Shown: piece by piece, positions 35,320 through 46,219 of the stretch
Layout of the letters: every line of letters begins with the position of its first letter
How positions within the stretch are numbered: position 1 is the first letter of the stretch
Source of the DNA: Gymnogyps californianus
Taxonomy: Eukaryota > Chordata > Aves > Accipitriformes > Cathartidae
DNA: 64,000 nt
Assembly: GCF_018139145.2 (NCBI RefSeq)
Contig: NC_059483.1
Coordinates: forward strand, 1,861,001 to 1,925,000
Direction: 5' to 3'
Notes under the pieces: model-generated
Database searches by the model: none
The model's input: the letters and a program-made list of their open reading frames with translations, nothing else
Told to the model about the DNA's origin: nothing
Program-made: the position numbers and the translations under genes

Positions 35320-38300
35320 AAGAAAACTGGATATTCAATTTGTAAAAGCAAGAAAAGAACCCATTGCGATGTTACCTTTGGCTATGAAAGATATAAATGA
35401 AAATAAGTCCAGATTCAGAACAGCAGCAGTCAAACAAGCTTCCACATTTTATGACTGACATGTAAAGTGCTTCGTTAAGTTTCTCCTGCCATTCGAAGCC
35501 TTGTGCTGCCGGGGGTCAATAAGAGTTAAATGTCAAGGTACAAAACAGAAAGCATGGAATATGAAATACTATGGTAAATTAAAAACCTGTCAGGCCGCAA
35601 AACTCACAGCAAGTGATGTAGGCGCTGGGAGATGGACGAGTGTCTGCAGCTATGGCTAACAGCTAATATTCTGTCTAAAAAACACAGTTTAGACTACATT
35701 TGTACCAAAATAGTGGAAAAGCGGTCAAGGGTTTTACCGCAGTTGTTTTGAGGAATGAAAAGATATCACAGCAAATATCCATACAGGCAAAGACGAGAGA
35801 GAGTTACCGCTGGTGTTTCGGGAACTGAAACTGCTAAATGACTGAGGGTGGAGAAGGACTATAAAAAGCAATAAAGATGATTGTCCAAGAAGCCCAGCAC
35901 CTTTTCCCTAGACAGTTTAAAACAAATATTTTAATTCCACTCTATTTTGAAAGTATCTTAAAATAATTTGAGACAGGATATTTTTATGGTGAAAGCAATG
36001 TCACTTCTTGCTAATCCAATTTATTTGTATGCAGACATCCCTAGACGTAATGCCAATCTTTCATGTTATGAATTTGGGAAGGTCCTTTTAGCTCTGTTTT
36101 ACTTTTCTCACTCTCTACTTCCTCAATAAGGTCCAGGAGACATCCACTGTGCTTTAGTCCCAACCTTATTCAGACCTTTCAGCCTTGTGTTCCAGCCAGA
36201 CAATGGCAGAGAGACCTACCACGCGCCGGCAGTTCGTGAGCCTGCGTGCTATTTAATGTTCGATGAAGCAGATTCTCATCTTTGAAGAAGTCCACGTCTA
36301 TAAGGAACCACTTTGCAAAGCTCTAAATGTTGACCAAACGTAAAGCAGAAAAACTCTGAAAGAATGAAATTTGGGCAAATTCCAAAGCAATGCAATTACA
36401 TGTCAGCTGCAAAAGAGTTGGAGGAGAGGCATGCATGGCAACAGCAATAAATTAAACAAAGTTTAATCAAAGGGGATAGTGTTTCCAGCATATCAGCTTT
36501 CCTGCTTTCTTCTTGTTACTTTGGGAGAATCTGGCGGTAACTTCTCTGGACTCTAACCTGGGTGGATGGACCCTTTCCACCTGATCTCAGTGTTTCATCC
36601 AAACATCTCATGGCAGGTTTTATTGCTACCCTATGTACTTTCCCACCTATTTGAGTTTTGTTTCATATAAATTATCTTCTTGACTCTGGCCTGGTAAATT
36701 TACTTGTCTTGCTAACTCATTTTCCTTTGTCGTTGTTTTGTGGTATCTATCAAATCAGTATGCAAGTAACATTTTCTGTCATACTAAAAGATTAGCTGTA
36801 AACAGAAGAGAAACAGAAAAGTTCTTTGCTCCTGTACAGATTTATCATGTACTAGTAGCACATTTGGCATTACAAAAGAGATCATATAAATTGTGAAAAA
36901 TGGTAATGAAATACAGCTTGGAAATGTTATAAAGAATCCTAGTTTTACCGTGGTAAGATAGAGGCAAAAATCTAACCAGAGAGAAAAAAAAAAAAAGTTA
37001 ACTGAATAACCATTGCAATTTCTGAAAAATTACGCATAGAAAAGCAGGATGTGATTGGAACAAATAATACATCTCAGAAAGAGAACAGAAGAATTAAACT
37101 ATGTATGTAAGTATTCAATCGCTAGTATTTTCAACGAGATGACTTTAATAACATACGGCGCTGATGAAGATTAAAAGCAGAACCTGTTGAGTAAGACTGC
37201 CATTGACCTGAGGGACGCGAGGTCTCTGCTCTGTTAATTACAGCCCCCAGCAGCTCCGCAGGGTGGAGGCTGTCGCCCCAGGAACGAACCCTTGCCGTGG
37301 AACACGCTGCAACCTCCCCTCCTGCGTAGAGCCAGATGGGTTTGTATTCTGTCTCTTTGAGACTGAGACCATGCGGTACCTTAAAAGCACTGCTATTCCC
37401 GCTCACAGGCTTGCTTTCGGCAGGTTCAACGGGACTGACAAAGCTGTAAATGAGCTGGGACCTGGATCCCCAAGCAACTGCTGGTCCCTCTGCGGGGAAA
37501 GCAGCGGTGATGCTCGCGTAGGACCTGCCTGGAGTCATGAAGGGCCCACCAGTCCCCACACGAGCCGTGGAGCGTTGGTGTGCGCCTCAGAGGATGCTGC
37601 GAGGTCTACTTTCCTCTCAGGTGTTTGAGTAGGAGGGGATGCTGACAGGTAGAGAGTTATTCTGCTTGCTGTCTGAGAGGCGTTTCAGTATTTGCAGGAT
37701 AAGCATATTGCACACAGTAAAAAAAACTCCCGTTGCGCAGGAGACTCTAATACGGCAGTATTTTGTTTGCGCTCTTTGATGTTCAGCTTGCAGTTGTTTT
37801 CTGTGGGATTTAAGGAACAAGGTCTTTAGATATTTTTATGATTTCCTTTGTTTGTTTGCCAAAAACTCCATCTTCAAACTAGAGAGAGGAGGAAGAGACA
37901 TGAGAAGCAGAGGGAAAGCCCTATCCTGGAAGTCCTCACAGGACAGCTGGCCCCAAATACTAGCGCATACCTGAATGCAGAGGAAGCTGGTCTCCATGTG
38001 ATTTTTGGAGAAGAATTCAGGGAGGAACTGGGCATGCAGAAAGGGCTGTAACTAACAGTTACGCTTATGGTAAGTAGCATCTCAAGAATAAGGAGTTCTT
38101 TCTTTCTTCAATCAACAAATTTCAGATATTTGGGTTGTCTTCTTGGCTAGTGTTTTATGGTGAAACTAAGCACCTTTTCAAGTTTTTCATAATAAAGAAA
38201 TCTACCTTTTTGTTAGATGGATAACAAAATTTTCTGCCTAAATTGCAGGAACTGTGACACGAAGAAAAAACAATTGCTGTTCTTATTTTTTTTTCCCCTG

Positions 38301-38990
38301 GTTAATATGAAGAGATTACCACCATTTACAGAAAAAAACATCCAAATCAGTTCAGGAGGCGGCAAATTCAATCAAGTGAAGTTGATTTTTATGTTTGAGT
38401 GAAGGTTCGGAGAGACCTACACTTCAGTAATCTAACAAATATATATTTTATGAGCACAATATATTCAGCACTAGTATTAGAATAATGAATAAAACATTCT
38501 TAAAATGCAAAAGCTTTGTGAAAAACATTTCCGTGTGCGCAGCTCTAAGGTAACAATGGAGGTGAATGATGGTGCTATATTTGTCTATTCCAGTCTTAAG
38601 CAATCAAAACAAATAGCTATTTAAAAGAAATTTAAGGAAAAACGTCAAATTTACCCACACATGACTTGAATTCCATGAATGAATGTGTCTCTTACAGCAT
38701 GCACAAAGCGATAAGGCTTACATAAATGCCCTACATCATCCAAGTAGTCACTTTTTGATCTTCAAAATCCAACAGAATTATTTATAGCTTTGTATGAAAT
38801 ATTCATGGAAAAGTGTCCATTGCCTGAAATTTCTGCTAAAGAGTAATTTAGCTTGGTTTTTTGCATTTCTTACTATCATCATAATTTAGGTCAGGCAAAA
38901 GCCAACAGTATCATTTGTCTAAAAAAACCTGTGATGAGTGTTATGAAGTCTTTAGATTTGTAGTAGGTATTTTGTAAAAAGCATGATATA
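35320..38990. other. no gene seen
   Basis: Mostly AT-rich. A GC-richer stretch at 37195-37600 has overlapping frames on both strands (142 and 121 codons) and I do not call it. A strong plus-strand donor (tatggtaagtag, about 38065-38076) closes a segment whose frames stop before it, so any exon there would be non-coding. A 13-base A run lies at 36984-36996. Confidence 0.45.
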
Positions 38991-38992
38991 CA

Positions 38993-39060
38993 ACGGGCCC
39001 AATCCAAGCCAACTAAAGTCAGTAATTGTATTTCCATTTATTTTAGCCTGGATGAAGCCA
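38993..39060 (+). repeat. ancient amniote repeat relic
   Basis: 'gggcccaatccaagccaactaaagtcag' followed by 'tttccattta' follows the motif 'gggcccgatcctg...cccattgaagtcaatgg...' found in old sauropsid and amniote repeats. Recalled-consensus match only. Confidence 0.35.
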
Positions 39061-39369
39061 TGCAAGCTATTTTTTTAATTACAACAGCCAACTCAGTAAT
39101 TCGCCCCATATCCAATGCCACTGTTGCACATCATCAAATTGTGCAGTAGCAAGTATGTATTTCCTAGGGCCAGTAATAAAACAAATAAATCCTGCCATAT
39201 CCCCCTCCCAATGCCTGCAGCGTACACTGAAATTCCCTTCTGGTTTAAAATTCTTAGAATAATGAATACAAAGGCACAGGAGCAACATAACTGCTGCTAT
39301 TGGGCTGACTGCAGTGAACGCTGTAATGTAAGTGAAAATATGTGGTGTAATCTCAAGTGTTGTTGAACA

Positions 39370-39432
39370 TGGGCCAAATTATGTAATCATTATGCCAACA
39401 TATTTTACACTAACTTCAATTAAATTTCCTGG
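39370..39432 (+). repeat. ancient amniote repeat relic
   Basis: 'gggccaaatt' followed by 'ttttacactaacttcaatt' keeps the spacing of the known 'gggccaaattctg...gtgtaaat...aactccattgacttcaatgg' repeat motif. It lies 310 bp after a related motif in the same orientation, so both may be pieces of one old insertion. Confidence 0.4.
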
Positions 39433-39577
39433 CTAAATAAAGATTCCTTTTTTCCCCATCTTTAATATTTTATAGCTTTTTTTCTGAATAACATGATCAT
39501 CTTTAACTCCATATAATAAGTATTCAAAAGACATAAAGCAACAGATGGTAGGGAACATAAAAGTACAATACAGTAAA

Positions 39578-39644
39578 AATATGTATATATGTGTATGTGT
39601 ATTATGTATAGATGTCAGGTGCTTATACACATATGTATGTATGT
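39578..39644. repeat. imperfect TA/TG-rich microsatellite
   Basis: Interrupted runs of TATG, TGTATG and TATA units. It is too degenerate to have a single unit. Confidence 0.7.
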
Positions 39645-40540
39645 CTTACAAGGAAGAATTTTCTCCAGAAAGTTTTGAACTGCCATTTTCACTTAAAGTA
39701 GTTGTGACTTTATGACCATCAGATGTCATAAAAACATCTACATTCCCACTAGCAAGCAGGAGCTGCTTCCATCCCCTCTCTTCACGCATGCTCTGCTTCG
39801 CAACGGCTTGCTTTCTGGACAAGGAAAACTCTGGAGTTAATGGAAAGTCATTCAGTCTGGTGAGATGTCCGGTAAAGAAACAAGTAAATGGAAATGTCTT
39901 AAAACATCTGAAGCTTTCCACAGTCCAGCTGCCCCCACCAAACCCTCGCCTGACGCAGCTGAGCTGAGGGTGACAGTAGAAGCCAGAAGTCTGATCCCTC
40001 TCTGACATTATTTTGCCTGGCAGAGCTCAGTGCGAGTTTTGCTCCCATTGACCTCCCCAGTTCATGACTGCCCTTGAGATAAGGCCGTCCGTCTGTGTGA
40101 GCCCAGCCACCAAAAACACGTTGGGCAGCTCCATTCGCCATCCCCGAGACCTCCTCTTTGTCCTGCCGCTGGTCACTCTCCACTTGACGGGTGGCTCTTC
40201 CTCCGTCTGACACAAATGAGCTTGGTCCTGAGCATCTCCACCCTGTTCCCACCCTTCATACCAAGTGACGATTATTATTTTGGCAGAAGCCCTCTATCTG
40301 ACATGCCCCAACACAGACAACAGAAAAAAGCCTCGCAGCTAATTCGCGCTCCTGCCCTCCTCGGATTACATTTGCAAAGATGTGTAAGAAGAGGAATTGA
40401 GAGCCCCTATTTATGTATTTCAGTTTACATAGATAATAATATTGTAAGAGGGATCAGTATTGTCATCTCAAAAATACTGCTAAGCAGCGATTACTATTCA
40501 AACCAACAAGTAAGAATCTTAAAATGCTTTGCACATGATA

Positions 40541-40642
40541 GTTATGTATCTAAAGAAGTTATGTATCTAAAGAAGTTATATATCTAAAGAAGTTATATAT
40601 CTAAAGAAGTTATATATCTAAAGAAGCCGCGTATCTCATTAG
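40541..40642. repeat. 17-bp tandem repeat, 5 copies plus a decayed sixth
   Basis: The unit gttatatatctaaagaa recurs at 40541, 40558, 40575, 40592 and 40609. The first two copies carry tatgtatc and the last three tatatatc, so the variant spread by block duplication. The next 17 bases (gccgcgtatctcattag) look like a diverged sixth copy. Confidence 0.9.
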
Positions 40643-40649
40643 ACAGACA

Positions 40650-42205
40650 CATATGGCAAATATAAATATTACATACTAAGTATTTAGACAGCCATACAGA
40701 AAAGTACCTTTTAAGAATAGTGCTGACTAACAATCTAGTCCCAAAGTTTTCAAGCTATTTAAAATGCACCTCTGAATATTATCATACTAATTCATTTTCA
40801 AAAATTACCACTGCACTTAAAAGCACAGTGGTTTCAAGACACATATCTCATGTTCCTGCTCTCTCTTTGCTCATGTCAACTTTATCTTTTTGCATATTTT
40901 ATAGGTATTTATAATTTAAAAGCAGCATTTGCTGCACAGTAAGTCCTAAAAGGTTTTGTATATCATATAGTACACGGATGTAATGGATGAAGAATAGGAT
41001 ACATTTACTTCACCTTGTGAAAGCCATTGGCACATGACGAAATGGGAATCAGAACAATGTACCCTGTGTCAAGTAGTGGAACAAGAAGAATCAAAAATTA
41101 CCTATTCTTTACATCAGGTTGTCATTACCATTTTAAATAATACATCTCTCAAAAAATTCTTGCAGATAATTGAAAGGAAGAAACGTTCTCAGGAAGCAGG
41201 TGTTTTTCCCATTGCTACCAAATAATTTAGGATGGCACGTAATATTTTGACAGCGCGTATATGTGAGTGTGTTTGTGTGCACGTCTGTCAGGCAGAAATT
41301 CTCCTCCAAGACAAAGGCTCTGTGAAATGTACAATATGTAACGACATCAAAGGCTCCGAACCCTGAAGAGGTCGAGCTGAGACCAAAAATGTGACGCTAA
41401 GAATCATATATAAAAGATCATCTTAGTTATTTAACAAAATGGGGAAAGTTAGGTGTAATTTCCAATTCTGACTTCTCAGCCTCAGCAAAACAAACTCAAT
41501 GGAAATACTTGGGAGCTGAAACTGTTTTATTAATAAGGCATTGGGACGTTGTTTTTGATTTAGATTGCCAGAAGTTGTAGGTTCCACACGTTTTGAACAA
41601 GACAGTCTGTATAACGCCACGGAAACCTTCATCACCTTTCCACATTGTTCTGCATTGAAGCCAGGTATGAACTTTGAATTTCAGATATCAAGTGCAAAAC
41701 AAGGTCAACTGTACGCAGGTCATGTTTTTGCAAAGATGAGTCAAAAGTTAATAGGAAAACTTCAGATGGCTTGGGCTTACTAGGTGCAAACCTTTATTGT
41801 GAATATATTTACTAGCTTCAGATTACACTACTAGCATAAATGGTATTTAGATTAAAGTCTCCAGGCCATTTATTTTGGTATTCATTGTGCCAGAGGCAGT
41901 TAAACATTGCATGCACACACACACACACGCAGAGCTCACATTTGTTCTAACCTCAGCAGGAAATTTTCTTCAAATACCGTGCCCTCCTACAAGTTGAATA
42001 AAGCTTCACTAACATTAATATTCAGGTAAAGTTAATTACGTTTGCCCTGTTGATTGCTTGAGTAAAGCAAATGTTTTGCTTTCTGATTTCAGAAAGAAAG
42101 ATCGTGGCTCAGGCCAAGCTGGTCTTCTGGTGGCTCCCAGCCCTTTGCGCCGCATCCAGTCCCCAACACTCGATTGTCACCTCCCGTCTTATCACAGCAT
42201 CGCGA
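40650..42205. other. AT-rich DNA, no gene seen
   Basis: No exon can be supported. An imperfect TG stretch lies around 41255-41285 and a short (CA)n at 41914-41928. A plus-strand acceptor-like tract (ttgctttctgatttcag) ends near 42090, but what follows runs into an old repeat rather than a clean exon. Confidence 0.45.
41914..41928. repeat. short (CA)n microsatellite
   Basis: Seven to eight uninterrupted CA units. Confidence 0.85.
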
Positions 42206-42211
42206 TTAAAA

Positions 42212-42256
42212 TCAGATTGTGCGCTCTTCAGGCTTGGGACCTTGTCCTTCTCCTTC
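42212..42256 (-). repeat. ancient amniote repeat relic, reverse orientation
   Basis: 'cagattgtgcgctcttcaggcttgggaccttgtcc' is close to 'cagattgtaagctcttcggggcagggaccttgtct', the reverse complement of the motif also seen at 26428-26512. The overlapping frames of 131 and 137 codons here are therefore unlikely to be genes. Confidence 0.45.
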
Positions 42257-42269
42257 AGGAGCTGCTTAA

Positions 42270-43570
42270 GAAAAAGTGTCCCGATATGACCTGTAATAAT
42301 TCCCTCAAAGCTGGCAATAAATATTGTGAAATTGCCGGAGAACCTGTTCCCGTGAGGAGAGAAAGGGCACAGGGAAGAGGAGGGTTTCTGCATGGGCTCA
42401 GCCAGAGCTGCCTGGTCTCTCTTTCCTTCAGGAGAATCTGGCCACAGATTTAAACAGATAATAACTAAAATTACAGTCCCAATATTCTTCTGATTCTCTT
42501 CTTTCTTTCTGCCTCTTTCCATTCCTTTTCATAATCATATTTAAACCATGAAACTCAAGAGAGCTCTCTAACTACGTGTAAATGTAAATTCACATTCTTG
42601 TGAATTTTTAGACCAATTTGTAATAGTATGATTTGATGCACAACATCTATAGCTCCACCATGTCACTTAATCTGTTTCTATTTCATTAAAAACACAAATC
42701 CAAAGTGTGATTTGGTAGGTTATAAAAGGACAGATCAAAACTAAAAGGCAATATTTCTCTACCTATCAGAGAAGAAAGGAAGGAAAACAGTTCAGTTTTG
42801 CCAAAACCTGCTATAAGTTAGCAATTATTCATTAGAAGAAACTTCATGGAAACATAAATGAGTATGTTAAAACTTCTTATAGATATGAAATGCTTAAAGT
42901 TTCTGCCTGTTCTTCATTTATCATTTTTTGTATGAGAAATGATTGCCTCTACGTTATACAACTCCATCTGTTCAAACAAAAAAGTTACCATTAAATAAAA
43001 AATAGCATTCAGAAATTCAAAAATAATGTTAATAGCAATATTATGAATGCAAGAAAACTATGCATGCATTTTCAAGTTCTCCGTTTTACTCTCAGGGCAC
43101 CGTTACATTTACTATGCATCCTCATTTTGCTTTAAAAAAAATAAAAATGTTATTTACCTATTTGACAAACCAAAGTGAAGGAATCATATCTTCCACTAGC
43201 TTGAATGATCAAGTCAAAGAATTATAATCTCAAGAGACGCAGTTAAAGGAAACAAGAAAATTCTTTTGCATAACACCACAGCTTTTCCTTTTCCTTTCAA
43301 AGTTCCCCTCCACACAGACACTTTATTTTGCTGGATTCTTTGCAATGGTTGAGAAGCATCATTTTTTTAAATTCTCTTGCAATAGCATAGATTGCAGCCT
43401 TAAACATTGAGCCAGTGAAGCAAAACAAGCAAAAGAAAAATCTTTGGATTTTTGGGAGTTTGCTCAAAACAAAATCTGAAAAAATCGGAAGTTGAGGTTG
43501 CTGCATAGCAACAGTGGTGCACAGAGCAGCGCTGCTAGAACAAATGCTGTTTTCCAGAAAAAAACCAACC
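42270..43570. other. no gene seen
   Basis: AT-rich. A minus-strand segment at 43158-43199 has a fair donor and a weak acceptor and encodes about 14 residues in one phase; too little to call. Confidence 0.45.
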
Positions 43571-43577
43571 AACTTAC

Positions 43578-43676
43578 CTGGCCTGAGCATTAATTAAAAC
43601 ATAGGAGACTGAATCTCCACAGAAAAATATCATCATGCTCAAGAACTCCTCCAGCCCACCTTGCCAAAGCACAGCA
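43578..43676 (-). CDS. candidate 99-bp internal exon
   Basis: On the minus strand an acceptor (gacagtttttatatccag) ends at 43677 and a very strong donor (GGCCAG, then gtaagttgg) follows position 43578. One phase is open for 32 whole codons, needing one base in and leaving two. The peptide includes GGLEEFLSMMIF then GDSVSYVLINAQA. The pattern EEF-x-S-M ... S-x-S-Y-V-L loosely recalls a strand-helix part of nucleoside-diphosphate-kinase-like domains, but I do not regard that as an identification. The frame stays open upstream into the presumed intron (216 bp in all), which somewhat weakens the exon boundary. Confidence 0.3.
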
Positions 43677-43679
43677 CTG

Positions 43680-44195
43680 GATATAAAAACTGTCATTTCA
43701 GTAACATATAAAAATAGAAGAGTGGAGACAAGGCTTGAGGGAATATAGGAAAAAGACATAAGCCGAGTGTCATGGCAGTACCGGCACAATAACTATTGTG
43801 AGGAGCAGGAAAGCAAACTGTACACTGGATAAAAAACAAATTACAGACCACCTACTAAAGATGGATTTCTAGTTCTTTGGATTTAAACATACCAGTTAGG
43901 TTGGGAAGATCAGAATCCAAACAAGTTAAAAATTTTCTGATGCCCTCTGGCACAAGAAGGGCAAAAATTAAAATCCAGGTCCCAGTTCTGAATTCGGAGT
44001 GCGATTCTGAATACGCCTGCAAAAGACTTTCCCATATTTCTGCGCAGCTGCAACATACGCAGGTAGGTCAGGTCAGGATAATCTCCTGGATCGTTCTCAT
44101 CTTCTCTGCCACTCAACCTCCCCTCCCAACCCCAAAACAAGCAGTTAAGAAATCCTCACGCAAACCCCACCTACTTCGCCGCTTTGTGCTTGCAG
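43680..44195. other. no gene seen
   Basis: Transition from AT-rich DNA into the GC-rich islet. Frames of 117 and 76 codons overlap on opposite strands at 43877-44230. The last 30 bases form the pyrimidine tract of the next candidate exon. Confidence 0.4.
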
Positions 44196-44504
44196 AAGCA
44201 TCCGCTGCGTGGGTACGGCTTAGCACATGAAACAAGCCTGGTGCCGGTCCCTCCCGACTCGTCCCTCCTGGGCCACCCGCGCCCTCGCAGCCCAGGCAGC
44301 AGCAAGTCGCTCGCCTCGCTCAGGGCTGGGGCAGGCAAGAAACGCAACGCTGGGCGAAAGCAAACGGACGGCTGCTGCGTCGCTGGAAAATACCGCAGAA
44401 GGTACTCAAAAGCCCTCCCACTTGCAGTACAAGGAGGTACATCTGAACGCGCCCCAGAGCAAACGCATCTCTTCACTGCAGCAAACTATCGCTGCAAGTC
44501 CTAG
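44196..44504 (+). CDS. candidate exon with internal ATG, in a CpG-rich islet
   Basis: A strong acceptor (acttcgccgctttgtgcttgcag) ends at 44195 and a strong donor (AGTCCTAG, then gtaagattc) follows 44504. An in-frame TAG lies just before the ATG at 44227, so it would be a 5' exon whose coding starts there; from the ATG the frame is open for 92 codons and leaves two bases at the donor. The predicted part is basic and low in hydrophobics, ending in SSLQQTIAASP. About 28 CpG lie in 320 bp here, an islet in AT-rich flanks. A second frame is also open almost to the donor, as expected in GC-rich DNA. A spliced non-coding RNA exon is as likely as a coding one. Confidence 0.33.
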   Translation, partial: KHPLRGYGLAHETSLVPVPPDSSLLGHPRPRSPGSSKSLASLRAGAGKKRNAGRKQTDGCCVAGKYRRRYSKALPLAVQGGTSERAPEQTHLFTAANYRCKS

Positions 44505-44509
44505 GTAAG

Positions 44510-46075
44510 ATTCAATCTTCCTTATTCATAAGAGGTGCTGGACCAAAGCAGCACACAAAATATTCTGTGCTCCTTTGTAGAAAGCTCTTCCCTTCCCAAA
44601 CTTCTGTAATGACCGCAAGGAAAAGGGCCGATGAGACCCCAAGGAAATAACAGCCAGCAAGCTGATGCTGAAAATAAGAAGAGAACGTGTTGTTTACAAC
44701 CATATAAAAAGGAGCCCACTTGATAAGGCTTGCTGCAAAAACAATCACTGCAGAACTTCAACTTTCAATTGCCTTGCAATCCATGCTGACTTTTGCCACC
44801 ACATCTTGTATACGACTATGGCATTTGGATGAAATAAGTGGCCCTGCTTGTTAAAGCAGCACTTCCTACAGGTTAACATCTCAATTTAAACTCCACTTCA
44901 TACTGCCCTAGTGTGACTGAACGGCCTTTAGAAATTTATCATTGATCTCAATTGAATTACGAGGCAAATTATTAAGCCGGAGTTATGAGCCCTATTATTA
45001 TGCCAGAACGAAAGTGGTATGTATAGCAACTCATGTAAAGGGTCTAGCATTACATAGGACAGAAAATTAAACACCCGTCCAAGCCAATTCCCTTGAGAGA
45101 GCAATACCGGCACATTATGCATGGCACACACTAGGATAAGCATTACTCTTTATGACATCCTCCTTCTCAAGTACTCTTTCTAATATTTCCCAGAGTCATC
45201 AGCTTAGCTTTTTCCCTCCTTCTCCGTTTACGAAGATAAAATCAACAGAATCAGAATCCAAAAGAGCCTCAGCAGAGTGTGGGTGAAAACAACAATAAAA
45301 CCCCTTGTTCTCTCTTAGCAATCCAGCCAGACACCGCACGATGCTGATCCCATCTCCTCCAGGACACGTGTGCCAGTACAGTTCCTAAAGATTCAAGAAA
45401 AGGTGATGAGTCAGTTCCTCTATCTTGATCAAATTTGTCTGGAACTGCAACAGCAGCAAAACGCAGTTTTATCTCCAAGAGGGGGAGAGAAATAGAGGGC
45501 ACAGATTAGACACAAAGGACAGAAACAGCACATTCCAAAACCTGAGATTCTCATTAAGCCAGAAGGAAAGAAAACCAGTGACAAATGCGCTATGCTGTGG
45601 AGTAGATAATGGAAAAGGCAAAGAAAATGTACATTATGCACAGGACATTATAATTCTTTACAGCACAAAGTTTGTACGGTTTCAGTAAAAAAAAAGAAAA
45701 AACCAAATGAATGCCTGAACGCTGCTCTATTCACAAGGCGCAGGGAGAAGGCTGCCTCGTGAGCACATACTCTAGGCTCTGAGACTTCAAACTATATAAA
45801 ATACAATGGGAATGGAAAAGAAAAGTGGATCAGACCATGAAATATAAGTATGACACTATTAAACAATATTATGATACTTCATAGTGTAAAAAGAATAAAA
45901 AGTAGAATCACTGGGTTGTGAAAGTCCTTCTTTCCTCAATTAAATATGGAGTATAGCATTACCTGATCGAGGGGAGAGAAAAGCTCTTGCTTCAATAGTT
46001 TTTCTAATTTACTCAATTCCTTAGAATATACTGGGAAGCTGAAAACCTCTAACCGAAATTTATAGAGGCAGAGGA
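44510..46075. other. no gene seen
   Basis: AT-rich to average. 'tagaatcactgggttgtgaaagtcctt' at 45904 faintly recalls a reverse CR1 tail but is too weak to list as a repeat. Confidence 0.45.
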
Positions 46076-46079
46076 GAGT

Positions 46080-46215
46080 CTCAGTGAGATCAAATATGCT
46101 GGCGGTGGTCCCCTAGCCAGCCTGGGCGTCCCCACCCAGGGCACCCCACCGGTACCAGGGGGGTGAGCGGGGTGCTGAGCCCCTGCCTGCGCCCACGGGC
46201 GTGCGTGGGAACTGC
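46080..46215. other. very GC-rich patch
   Basis: About 135 bp of strongly GC-rich sequence with C and G runs and several CpG, abruptly bordered by AT-rich DNA. Function unknown; no exon boundaries seen. Confidence 0.45.
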
Positions 46216-46219
46216 AGAA

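Noticed and set aside
37131..37628. Opposed 142- and 121-codon frames
   Set aside because: Same argument: reciprocal openness in GC-richer DNA.
42058..42522. Frames of 131 (+) and 137 (-) codons after a good acceptor tract
   Set aside because: They run through a segment matching an ancient repeat in reverse orientation; the donor is poor.
45904..45935. Possible reverse CR1 tail ('tagaatcactgggttgtgaaagtcctt')
   Set aside because: Too few diagnostic positions and no octamer repeats.
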